Origin: Adiantum capillus-veneris
Lineage: Eukaryota > Streptophyta > Polypodiopsida > Polypodiales > Pteridaceae
Reading direction: 5' to 3'
DNA length: 64,000 bases
NCBI GenBank assembly: GCA_014529385.2
Contig: CM043963.1
Span: forward strand, 78,824,412-78,888,411
Every line of letters begins with the position of its first letter. Positions within the stretch are counted from its first letter, which is position 1. This document shows positions 25,063 to 36,210 of the stretch, piece after piece. The translations under genes and the position numbers were made by a program. The notes under the pieces were generated by a model. That model was given only the letters and a program-made list of their open reading frames with translations, had not been told where the DNA came from and did not search any database.

Positions 25063-25799
25063 TCCAGCATCTTTTCCTCCTGTTCTTAGCTTGGTTGATT
25101 CTGCCAGGTAGCTGAGGTCTACCGATGAAGTTTTTCTTGTTTTTTATGTGTTTTGAACTGCCACAGTGGCCCTGTGACTTTGCCAATTTTGTGACCTTGT
25201 ACTGCTTTGATTTGTTGTTTTGGTAATGTTGATGCAGTATGGGTCACACACACATGCTCTTGCAAGGTTAGTGATCATACCTGTCAAGTCTGGTGTAGTG
25301 AGATCCACCGAGGTGGTCGTAGTAGGCAGAAGAAAATCCGAAAACCCTATGCTCCTGTGGCTCTCACTCTCTCTCTCTGAATGCAAATGAGCTTTTGTTG
25401 CCCTTTTTTGACTATATGATCCCAGTCTACCCGAAATGCCCCATTTATACTTACCTTCATTGCTCATATCTTGCTGGGCATATCACTTGCGGTTCGAACC
25501 ATTCTTCATTCTGACACTCGGTTTACAAATGGTGTCCGATCTATAGTTTTGATCCTTCAGAAGTTGGTCCAAAATTCATTTTGTGTTGAATTTTTCCATA
25601 TTTTCCATGGTTGTAGTCTTTGCTTTGAAGTTTCGGCGTTTTCTTTCAAAAGTCGATTCTGACTTTCGTGTCTCGACTTATCAATTTTTTGTTGATTACC
25701 TGTCATTTTTTTCGTTTTTGTAAAAGAAAATTATTTACAATGATTATTAGTCGGCCAAAATTAGTGTCACCTCCCTTATATACATACTCTTATTCTGGT

Positions 25800-26392
25800 A
25801 TTAGATCGTGACGGTATGGCTCATGATTATGCCAACTAAGAGTCTAAAAAACGGGAAAGAAAGGATACGAAAAGAAAAGAAAAGAAAATGATGATAGTAA
25901 TGGTATATACAAGTGGTACTCCAACCGCTTTTCCCCCTTCCTAAAGTGAGTCGTCCGCGACAAGCTTGTGTCAGAGTGCATGGGAATAAAGCACGTGTCT
26001 ATGCATAGCCGTATACTGTGGCTCAATGATGCTTATGGAGAATATGCATGGAAAAAAAAATTGTTGTGCAAGAGATAGGTGCTGAACAATATGTTTAGTG
26101 GCTGCTGGTGGCGAGGTTCCTTGGAAGTTGCGTGGCCCGAACAATAGTAATTGTAGAAGGCGTGCTCTGTGTTTGAGTGTGAACTGCAAAATTTTTGATG
26201 TTGCCGATGGTGGCGGTTGTTGGCATTTTGTGGGTTGCCATCGAAATTCCCGAGGTGCGTATCCACTAGAAGAGGCATCGTGAAGGCGATGTTGTTTTGG
26301 TTACCATACCCATTTGAGTGTGGTTGGATGATGAAGAGAGTGGTCCATCGGTTTAGGCCGTTTGACAACAGCGGTGGGCAATTCGTGATGGG
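25800..26392. other. Unassigned stretch left of the retropepsin remnant
   Basis: The minus-strand frame 26368-26033 (111 codons) follows the retropepsin remnant after a stop and is rich in Asn, His and Gln. It may be a continuation of that protein or chance. Nothing else recognised. Confidence 0.3.
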
Positions 26393-27150
26393 TTAAAGTT
26401 TTTGTAGGCAATGTACGTTTAGGGTATTGATTTGGCATTTAGGTATCCACAATTGCCGGGGCTTGGTTTCCATGATTGATTTCTTGACCCATATCTTTGT
26501 AACCTTGGTGATGGATGATTGCTGAGCTGTCGCATGTGGCAAAGGTAGAGGTTCCCATTCATAGTCCGTTTGTACGAATGGCGTGGCTACAGATTGGCCC
26601 TCATGTTCGATGCGTAATGTGTTGTCCTTCCAGTTTGGTGTTGCTTGATAAGTGCGCATCCATGGCACGCCTAGAATAACTGCTTCGTTGAGCTGATGAT
26701 CTTCGACCACATAAAATTGATGTGGATACACGTTCCATCAATGTTGATTGGCAAATTTATGTGGCCTAGACTGTCCATAGTACCTCTATTGGTGACCTTG
26801 AACCCCATAGTGTTTGGCATTAGAGGTTCCTCTGTGATTTTTCTGAAAATGGAGTAGTTAACCACATTATCTCTGGCCCCTGTATCCACTAACGCTCTTT
26901 TGATGGTGCCGTCGGCAAGTTGTAACTGAATACATAGATCCATTCCTTCTAACCATGTAGTCACGGTTTGTATGGATGCTATCCAAGCATGCTGATTAGC
27001 CATTGCCTGTTGTTCTTTCCTCTAAAAGTTTGATTGTTCCCTGCGTTTCAATATTCTAAGTTTGGCCTCCTGCTGTTCTTGTTCCCGAATGTCCTGTGCT
27101 TGACATCTGCGTTGAGCTACTGCATGGAGTGTTGAGAGTTTGGCTGGCAT
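26393..27150 (-). pseudogene. Retropepsin-like (LTR retrotransposon protease) remnant
   Basis: Minus-strand fragments 27003-26671 and 26731-26393 form one protein across a frameshift near 26720. The first contains RALVDTGARDNVVN (aspartic protease D-T-G-A active site) and the second YVVEDHQLNEAVILGVPWM (typical ILG-x-PWL motif), so together they resemble one retropepsin subunit of about 100 residues. Upstream, to about 27150, the frame continues as a Gln/Arg-rich helix (REQEQQEAKLRILKRREQ) with one stop. No reverse transcriptase follows on either side. It is either a cut-down Ty3/gypsy gag-protease fragment or part of a non-autonomous element. Confidence 0.6.
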
Positions 27151-27639
27151 GGTGGCCATACCCTTCCATGAGGCATAAATGCATGCATACATCCATGACC
27201 CATGAAGACTATACTAAATGAAGTCCAAAGACTACATAAAAGAAGGTCCATGACTTCTATGCTTTTAAAATCCTAGCCTTGGGCTAGGAAGGATCTAGAG
27301 GTTGTTCAAATAAATCCTCCTCCTACAATGCTTGCAAAATACGAAGGTGGAGCCCTTCATTAATTGTATTGATAAACCAAGAGTAGAATACGGGCCATGG
27401 AAAGCACGTGAGGCTTCACCTAAACAAGCCTTTAATATGCTCACATGGCCTTGCAAATTGATAGATGTTATTGCTCCCATCAAGCCAACTAGATCCCCTC
27501 TTTAATGGAAATGAAGGTGTCACATCGTAGAGTTTTTTGGACCACCTACCGCTATTTATCAAAATTAGTAAATGCAAGGGGGGTTTCCCCCTCCCCATAG
27601 GAACAAAGAGGAAACTTGTCACTGGGGATCACATTCTCA

Positions 27640-28445
27640 AAGAGCCACTCTTCAAAAGTCTAGAAAAAAATACTTAACAAGCTGGGTAAAGAAATAGAAT
27701 TGGGGCACCCTAAAGCTTGAGATATCTTTGCTTAAAGCATGCAAACAAAAATTAAAAGAGCAGGCCCAAGGGTGAAGAAGTCTTGTGATGAAATCAATAA
27801 GCAATCCAAAGAGGAAGTAGAAATGTTGAGTAAAAGAAATGTATGAATGGATGGTCTCTAAAGCTGAACACAAGTAGTGGCTCAAAGCAGAAGCTTTGAA
27901 GAACAATGGTTGGAATGGGTGAGGAAGACTATCAAGAGAGGCCTACCTTCAACCAGAGGCTATCAATCAAGCACAATTCTTCACAACATTCAAAGTTAAA
28001 ATACATTGGGGAACCATCAAATCACTCATGGACGATAAAGGGAAGGTGGTGCAAGACCCTGACGGTACGTCTAAGCTAATGCTCAATTATTCAAGACAAA
28101 TTATAGGACAACCACAAGCGCGATTGAAACAATTGGATGACATTAGAGCCACATTTCTCAACACTATCAACAAAATTATAGTACCCTCAAACGCCAACCT
28201 ACTAGAGAAGGCCTCTACCAAATATGAATGCTCACTTGCACTGCTCTCACCCAGAAAAGAGAAGTCTCTAGGATGGGATGACATTAAAACTGGGTTCTTC
28301 AACATTTCTTGGGACCCTCAGTGGCCCTCAACTATGATGATCTTCCTATGGAAAGTTCTATATGGGGCCATTCCAATCAGGACTAAGATATTCACCAGAG
28401 AGAAAGGCTCTAATAGATTCTCAAGGTGCAAAGCATTAAGTTAGG
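27640..28445 (+). pseudogene. LINE (non-LTR retrotransposon) remnant, internally deleted
   Basis: Plus-strand translation upstream of 28028 has phrases typical of the linker between endonuclease and reverse transcriptase of plant LINEs (KWLKAEALKNNGWN-like, then FFTTFKVKIHWGTIKSLMDDKGKVVQDPDG). The open frame 28028-28444 continues through ALLSPRKEKSLGWDDI, which matches the LP-x-GKSPGxDGI start of LINE reverse transcriptase. It then jumps directly to WDPQWPSTMMIFLWKVLYGAIPIRTKI, typical of the zf-RVT region downstream of the polymerase. The whole catalytic core, including YxDD, is therefore missing. Stops precede 28028. No poly-A tail or target duplication was located. Confidence 0.6.
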
Positions 28446-28656
28446 ATCCCCTTCACTTGTTCAAAGAATTTCCATCCATGAGAGGGGCCTAGCGGGAAAA
28501 TTATGTAAGTGGATATAGAATACCTGGGAGATCCTGTTTTACAAGAACGAACTACTCTTGGGAGGCAAGCTTTGGAAGAACCAATCCATCCTATTTTGTA
28601 CTTATGCTACTTCAGACAAGCATGGAAGGCTAGGTGAAAGAGCGATGGTAATGCGT

Positions 28657-29772
28657 TGTGAGCGGGATGAAAACACACACAATGACTCTATAACGACCCG
28701 ACACACACTCTTGGAATGATACACACACACATTATGGGGCACCACTCGGCTTACACAACCAGCCTGGCCGAGATAGGAAACACACAGACGGAGTGAGAAG
28801 ACAGAGATTTCCCACCTGCCCACTCAACACTCACACATACACACTCACACACACACTCTCAATTCAGCTCAAAGGAGGCAAATTGCTGTTGTTTAGACTC
28901 AATGAAGCTCAGCCCAACACCAATGGGGCAAATAGTTTACACAGTATTGAGGAAATACACCAGATACAACCACAAAGTTAAGCAGAGGCTTCACTCACCG
29001 GAGAAGATTACACAAAAAAATAGCAAAAAATATGTGAGGAATTTGGCAAAATGGACAGCGCCATTGCGTCCGGAACGCCCAAAAACCCCACCCTACAATG
29101 TCACAGTGCTCAAATCTGACCTCGGATGAGCAGTTTTGGGCCAAAAAATGCTCCAAAAACAACAAAAACACACTTGCGGTTGTTCCTCCTATCTTCTCCA
29201 CGTTTTTTCTGGTCTTCTCTTAGTTTTTTTAGTTCCCACACTTAGCTTTATTAGTTGGGCACCCTTGGCCTTTTAGATGACCTCAAATGGACCCCGAACA
29301 GGCCAAAAACTGACCTCGCAGTGCATAGTTGTCACCCTACTGCATCCATGTGCACACCTGGCACTCATTTCTTTTCAATAATACGTTTCGAAACCACGTG
29401 AAGTGGCCCCAGAAAGTGGTCCTAATGATGACCTTACTGCATAACTCTCACAAGAAAACACCCACGTTGTGTCCGTATTCATCCACGTGCAAGTATTGAC
29501 CCCATTCGACGTCCTGACGCCACTCGATGCCATCTGACGCACCTGCTTACCTCATGTCGTCAGCCCGCGGATAGCTTCCTCGAGAAGTTTTACGTGCTAA
29601 CAACTCCTCTTTATTATAGAAAAAACACAGTGGTACTGGTAATAGTGAAAATCGATGCACTATGTACACCCTGTCCTACCTGTACACATGTGGGCCCCAC
29701 GTAACCACCTGGCTCTGAAAAATGGGCAATTCTTTATTTGATGCACCATGCATGTATATGTACATATGTGCA
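28657..29772 (-). repeat. 3' LTR of the Tat-like element
   Basis: About 1,116 bp. On the plus strand it starts TGTGAGCGGGATG and ends CATATGTGCA; it matches the right-hand LTR almost base for base. It carries a 10-bp piece (CACTCGATGC near 29522) that the other copy lacks. Short open frames in it recur in the other LTR only because the DNA is duplicated. Confidence 0.9.
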
Positions 29773-29786
29773 ATCCCCTAGCCTGA
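29773..29786 (-). other. Polypurine tract
   Basis: On the minus strand AGGCTAGGGGAT lies directly upstream of the 3' LTR's TG start, where the plus-strand primer of LTR retrotransposons is expected. Confidence 0.6.
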
Positions 29787-29790
29787 TGGA

Positions 29791-31995
29791 TCATTCATGA
29801 TCAGCAGCAGCAAAGAGAGATATGAGACTCGCTGCATCAGAGGTCTCCTCATCCCTCACCAACACTGCTTGATCCACAGACAGTTGATCCACAGACAGCT
29901 CATCTTGCTCCACCATCATCAATCTAGCATGATACAATTTAAGACGCAATCCATTTACCCTTGACTTATGTAGAACACCATCCAGGTTAGCCAACTGATA
30001 TGTGCCATTCGGAAAACACTCCACTACCTTGAAAGGGCCTTCCCACTTAATTTGAAACTTCTTTTGGAAGGTGTTGTCCAGCTTACTGTTGTAGCGCAAA
30101 ACCAAGTCATGCTTCTTGATACCCTTACTTTTGACCTTTTCATTTATCTTTGCCAAAGCCCTACCCTGCATCTGCCCATAATGCTCCAATGCACTCATCC
30201 TATCCAGCTGAACCTCTTGTAACTGTAAGAGCCTCTCTTTGAATGCATCACTAGGTGGCCCAAGCAACTTCTCTAACATCTTGACCACAAGCAACTCTAC
30301 CTCCACAGGCAACAGTGCTTCCTTTCCATACACCAAATGAAATGGAGTAAACCCTGTACCTGTCTTCACCGAAGTATGGTAAGCCCATAATGCACTAGGA
30401 AATTCCAAATCCCAATTCTTTCCTTGGTGCTCTGTCACTTTAGAAAGAATTTGTACCAACTCACCATTGAGTCTTTCATTTAAGCCATTACACTGCGGGT
30501 AATAAGGAGTGGTATGCTGGTGCCTAATCTTCATCTTTGTGCATAAGAAGTCTAGCAGTTTAGCTCTAAATCCTGGCCCCTTATATGAAAGTAGCTCTAA
30601 TGGCACCCCAAACTTGCAACATATTTCATCATACACAAATTTTGCCACATCCTTTGCAGTGATCTGTTTTACTGCTATAGCCTCTGCCCATCTAGAGAGA
30701 TAGTCCACTGCCGTCAAGATATAGCTTTTGCCCCTACTTGTGATAGGTAACGGGCCTATTGCATCAATCCCCCACTTTTCAAACACATCAAACGCCATAA
30801 TGGTTTTTCGTAGCTCTGGCTTCAACACTCTCTTCCCAAATGCTTGACACCTATTGCAAGACCTACACCAATGGTGAACATCCTTGTGCAAACTAGGCCA
30901 TACATACCCCTCTTGCAAAATCTTATGCAAGGTGATCTTTAGAGAAAAATGGCCACCACATGCGCCTTCATGATTCTCTTCCAACACTCTGTAAAGCTCC
31001 TCCCGCCAAGGTACACGTCTCAACACGAGATCAGCCCCTTTCATGTATAAGACATCACCAATCAATTTGTACCTATATGCTCTACGCACAAATCCATACT
31101 TCTTAGACTTCTGAATCTCATTTGGAATAATTCCTGTTAGCAAAAACTCCTCTTCTTGAGCCAAACTTTCTCGGCCATGATAAAGAGGTAAAGTGGTCCT
31201 CAACACAAATAGCTCCCCAATCATGCCTTGAGCTGCTTGATGTGCCTCTCCATTTAGAGCATGTTCAATGTGTCTGATGATCCATGCTTCGAACTTTTTT
31301 AACAGGCCTTTAATTCTAAAGCACATTTCCTTCAATGAGGTGTTCTTGCTCTTCCACACACCCATCACTTGCTTCACCACTATCAAGGCATCACCTTTTA
31401 TGCTCAACCTTCGAACCCCATGCTTCAAACAAATGTGTAATCCGGCTTCCAGAGTAGCATATTCAGCCTCATTGTTACTATGAGCATCCAATTTGAACTC
31501 TCTCTTGCATACTAGCTTCCCCTCTGGATCATAAAGTGCTATACCCCCTGAAGCTGCATCATGGCTCTTTCTGTATGAACCATCAAAGAACAACACATGT
31601 GCATTGCTGATCTGTGGCACTTCTTCAACTACCTTTCTCACCACCTCTTCCTTAACAATAAGGGGATTCTCCTTGTAGGTCAACAAATCAGCTAGGGTAG
31701 CCCTTGTACTATCTTCCACTAGAAAAGAGAACTCAAACTCTTGCAGCTCAATTACCCATTTCTTCACCACATTTGACATGTTAGTACCATTAATTAACTG
31801 TGGCAAAAAGGCATATCTCGTCAAGAAAACAAAAGGCCGTGGTAGCAAGTAATGACGAAATCTTCGACAAGCAAATATTACACTGGCCATCACTAGCTCT
31901 ACTTCCGAGAACTTTCTCTCTGCTACCAACTTCACTCGGCTTGCACAATACACTGGCCTCATATAATGGCTGCCCTTCCCCTTTTGCAATAGCAT
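29791..31995 (-). pseudogene. Pol C-terminal part: RNase H, second (archaeal-type) RNase H, integrase
   Basis: A 734-codon open frame. It starts within the polymerase-linked RNase H (YCASRVKLVAERKFSEVE at about residue 16). A second RNase H domain follows near residues 130-250 (FFDGSYRK, NNEAEYATLEAGL, IKGDALIVVKQ), the extra domain typical of plant Tat-lineage elements. The integrase has an H-H-C-C zinc region (HEGACGGHF ... CRSCNRCQ), then a core with GIDAIGP and GLNERLNG. The second catalytic Asp is gone: LLSYKGPGF stands where SDxGxxF is expected. It is joined upstream to the RT part by a frameshift near 32035. Confidence 0.85.
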
Positions 31996-32008
31996 GTCTC
32001 CAATGGCA

Positions 32009-33793
32009 TCATCCCCTACTAATGGATTTACATAAAAACACTTTCTCCCAATCAGGAGCCTGCATGGCTGACAACCCCCCTAACACCTCTTTCACCTCTT
32101 GAAACACTTCTTCACACTTGTCATCCCATTGCAATGGATCATGCTTTGCCACTTGCTGTAATGGATAAAGAAGCTGCGAAGACAATGGAATAAACCGTGC
32201 CATTTACTTCACTTTGTGTATAAAAGTTGCCAATTGCTTTGTACTCGTAGGTGATGGAAGAAGAATAATAGACTTAACCTTATCTGGATCAGCCTCAATG
32301 CCATTTTTTGACACCATATGGCCCAATAACTTCACCCTTGGCTGTGCTAGATGACATTTCTTTGGATTTAATTGTCCTCCACATTCATCATATTGAGCCA
32401 ATACCATCTGCAGCTTCTCATGGTGTTCAGCCCTACTGCTATAAACACAGAAGTCATCCATAAAAGCTTTAACACAACTACCAATGAATGGTTCCAACAC
32501 CCAATTTGCTCTCTCTTGATAGAAGGAAGTTCCATTTTACAACCCAAATGGCAATACTGTGTAGCAATAGCAACCCCATGGCGTAATAAAAGTGGTCTTT
32601 GTGCGGTCTTTAAGAGCAATCTTCAATTGAAAATAGCCTTAAAAACCATCACACACACTGTACCTCTCATAACCTGCCACTGAATCCAAGATCTGATCGA
32701 TGAATGGAAGAGGATATGGTTTCTTCTTAGTGACTGCGTTTAAGGGTTTAAAATCTACACAAATTCTCTACTTCCCATCCTTCTTTGGACTGACTACAAC
32801 TGGACTCACCCATTCTGTGGTCTCCACAGGGACTATGAACCCTGCCTTCAACAACTTGTCCACCTCTTCTCGCAAGGCTTCCATTTGCTCTTGACCCATC
32901 CTTCTTAGCCTTTGCCGCACTGGTTTAGCACCTTCTTTCAGCTCTATATGCATCTCTTCGCCCTTGAACCCTCTGATCTCTTCATATGAAGTAATGAACA
33001 AATCAGGAAAACTAGCTAGCATGTGCAAATATATATCCTTCTCCATAGCTGAGAGGTCTCCACTGATCATTTGTGTCATCAATTCCTACTTCTTTGACAA
33101 CTCAACCTTGGTTTGCATCAGCCCTTCAATCACTTCATAAGGCCCTTCACTTTCATCTTCAACCTCATTTGCAAATGCAACTAAACCAAACTCTTGGATT
33201 TCTTTGTCCATCAAAAGAAATGCAACATCAGCATCCTCATCACTGCTGTTAGTGCTATCACTGTCCTCATCTGTCACCGTGGAAGAGTCTTCATCACTAG
33301 ACTCATCCTCATCTTCATAAAGCTCCTCTAATGATTTCCTTGTGTCCATATTATGAAGCTTCTTGGTACCTGTCTTTCCATAGAGGCTAATCGTACCATG
33401 TCGCCAATCTTGAACAACTCCCACTGCACGTAACCATGGTCTGCCCAGTATAATAGGATAGTCTCCCAACCCTGCTGGCATCACATGAAAATCAACCACT
33501 GCCTTTGCATCATATGCCTCCACTTCTAAGCTCTTTACAACACCCAAACATTTTACTTTTTGATGGTTTGCCAATCTGATCCGAAAACCTGACACCCCAG
33601 CCATTGTGAGACCCATCTTCTCAACGCATGAGTGTGTTATGGCGCATATTTGGGCTCCGCCATCCACATAACCTTGTCCCAAATTTTTCCTTTTATGCCA
33701 CACATCTACTATTGGACAAATGTCTGGTAGCTCATCCATTGCCAACACCTTTACTGAACCTCTCTCTGGCTCTTTCTCCATTGCGTTAACCAT
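32009..33793 (-). pseudogene. Pol N-terminal part: protease and reverse transcriptase
   Basis: The fragments all share one minus-strand frame, interrupted by stops at 33086, 32768, about 32641, about 32538 and 32204. Protease: GYVDGGAQICAI (active site written D-G-G) and YPIILGRPWLRAVG. Reverse transcriptase: VSPVVVSPKKDGK, ICVDFKPLN, LPFGL, then KAFMDDFCVYSS, where FMDD is the polymerase YxDD motif. It ends in the RNase H connection (PLQWDDKCEEVFQEVKE). A +1 type shift near 32032-32037, in an A/T run, moves the frame into the 29791-31995 ORF. The enzyme would copy the element's RNA into DNA if intact. Confidence 0.85.
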
Positions 33794-33934
33794 CCTCTTC
33801 CACTATCGCTTTAGCTTAGGCACCATCTCTATAAGCTGCCCAAAAGTAACATCTGACTTCCTGATCATCAGATCCTCCTTCAAGTCATAGCTTAATTGCC
33901 CATCCCCTAGTGGAAAATCTGAAACATGAAACTT

Positions 33935-35158
33935 TCAACGAGCTCTCCTTTTCCTCTTGGCCTTGACATCCTCGCCTTCATGGTTCTTTCCTTTCTTCTT
34001 ACTAGGACGTGGGGCACTTCTTCCTTCCTTATCCTCTGTGGTACTCTTCCCAATAGGCATCACTAATGTATCCTCTAGCTTTGATGCCTTCTCCAAGGTG
34101 ACTACACTTAGCACTTTTGTCTTTCCCTTTTCCTCCTGGGTCAATTCACTGGTTCCTTCGTCTCCCTTAATTTCGATGCCATAATCATTTGACCTAGCTA
34201 GCACCTGTCTTGGCAATGGATACATGTCTCCCCCCATCCTTGGTGGCTTATCACATTGCGGGCTGATGTGACCCAACTCTCCACAATTATAACATGTGGG
34301 TGTCTGCCTCCAAAACCTACCATTGACTTGTCCAACACCATTCCTAGGCCTTTCTTCACCTCCTGGCTGATTTTCAAACCTCCCTCGACCTCGATTATTT
34401 CCCACTTGACCTAGCATGTTTAGGCTGAGATTCTTCATCAAATCTACCACTTGCCTCATGTCTTGCCTTAGCCCATCATCTTGCACCGATGTAGTGACCA
34501 CTGCTGGCATAACCTGAGTAGTAACAGGAACCACTGGTTCATGATGAACCCCTGACATGCGACCTTGTAAAGACTCTATAGGCTGAAATTCAGAGCTCAT
34601 GGGCAAAGACTCCACCCCTAACTGGCTCATTTTTCTCAACTTACACTCTTTGTTCCTTGCTACCTCTAGTGCATCGTCATATGTCCTAGGCTTCTTTAGC
34701 TCCACTCTCCAACGTATATTCTACCAAAGACCAGCCAAGAACCTGTTCTTCTTCATCATCTCAGGCAGGGGTATCTGTGGTGCTAAGGCCTTGCACATCC
34801 GCTCCCATGCCAATGAGAACTTACGTATATACGCATCTACTGGCTCACCTTCCTTTTGCACAAAACCTTGTACTTCTTGCCACACTTTGTCAGGATCTTC
34901 TATCTTCACAAACTCCACTTCCAACCCATGCCTTAGATTGTTCCAACTCAATCTTACAGGTGGATCCGTTGCACGCAACTCCTCTTCAAATGTTTTGGAC
35001 CAGACTCGTGCATCACTCTTCAAACAAATTTGGAGAAAACGTAACATCTGCGCAGGGTCATGAATCTAGTTGCTAATGTAGGCAACCTCCATCTTTTCCA
35101 AAAAATCTTCCACATCTTCATCACTTCTTCCATGAAACTCCGGATAAGAGAAAGCCAT
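33935..35158 (-). pseudogene. gag of the Tat-like element
   Basis: An ATG at 35158 begins MAFSYPEFHGRSDED. The frame continues to 33935, with stops at 35066-35068 and 34721-34723, and is the same frame as protease/RT, so gag and pol were one long polyprotein frame. The capsid-like part has RLSWNNLRHGLEVEFVK and EPVDAYIRKFSLAWERM. An intact CCHC zinc knuckle (CYNCGELGHISPQC) lies near 34250-34292 and would bind RNA. The tail is Lys/Arg-rich. About 140 bp separate its final stop from the next open fragment at 33793. Confidence 0.85.
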
Positions 35159-36210
35159 GGCTACCCAAGTTACAATGCTTTGAGAACCCCTTTGAACACA
35201 CGTGCAAGAACCCAAAACTTTTGACTACCCAATCCCCAGAAACTTCAATGGAGCTCAACTTTAGATAAGGACAAACACATGCACATCAAATGAGTTTTCA
35301 TAGTTGATCATCGGAATTACAACAGGCAAAGGACATTCCAAGATCTCTCGTAATCTTCTTGGCCCGAACATAAAGACTATGCGCCGCTGGGAAAAATCTT
35401 CCTGGACACATGAACATTTATTTGGATTCTTTGAGTTAAATGAAATGGAGTGAATTGAGGGCCATTTTGATCATCCATTAAAGCCAACCATGAAGCTCCC
35501 AAGAAGGCACACCTGACTTAACCTTTGATTTTGCCAAAATTTCAGCAGCATAACAACATAAATGGCTCAAAAGACCAAAAAACCAGTCATCATAACTTGG
35601 AAAAATTTTGGCAGAGTTTCCCCAGAAATAGAGCAGTAGGAACCCAAAATATAGACTGTATATGTATGCACAAATTGTCAACAATAGAACCCGAGCATCA
35701 AGTAGGACTCACTAGTACATAGCCTATGGCGAGGTCACAAAAAGGGTGCTCCAGCTACCTGTATCACCGAAAGGATCTCCACATTTGAGAATCCCCCAGT
35801 TCAATAAAAACCTCACGCTATCGACCCTCACACGAAGGCTAATGCAAATCGCGTATAGTCAAGTCTCAGAAATGACTATCTTCCAGACCAAGTCTCAAAA
35901 ATGGCTGGGACTGCCAAATACAACCAAGTATGGCTCCACAAATGTGTACAATGGCAGTTTCCACAAGTAACGTACAATCCAGCAAACAATGCGCTCAAAT
36001 AGGCGCCAAGTGATGCATACCCACAACAACTGCAAGTGACATCACTGCTAGTATATCCCTGTAGTCCAGCTACTTGTACCTATGTGAATCACCTGTACTT
36101 GTACCTATCCCTGTAACCTGTAACCTATAACCTGTAGCCCCAAATCTCGAAGCTTGAAGCTCGAAGCAGAAGGTACTCGAAGAAGATCCTCCGTGGGGGC
36201 GCCAAAAGAA
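35159..36210 (-). other. 5' leader of the Tat-like element, with primer-binding site
   Basis: About 1.05 kb between the 5' LTR and gag. On the minus strand, 5 bp after the LTR, TGGCGCCCCCACGG (36190-36206 region) starts with TGG as expected for a site complementary to a tRNA 3' CCA end. It is loosely like the tRNA-Asp type sites of other plant elements, but I cannot assign the tRNA. No conserved ORF in this leader. Confidence 0.6.

Larger units (their letters stand above)
23776..25480. other. Non-coding stretch with five palindromic repeats
   Basis: Immediately upstream (in minus-strand sense) of the coiled-coil coding region. It contains five copies of a roughly 50-bp repeat centred on a 20-bp palindrome, listed separately. 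No convincing open frame. It could be a promoter, leader or LTR-like region of the element that carried the coiled-coil ORF. Confidence 0.5.
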
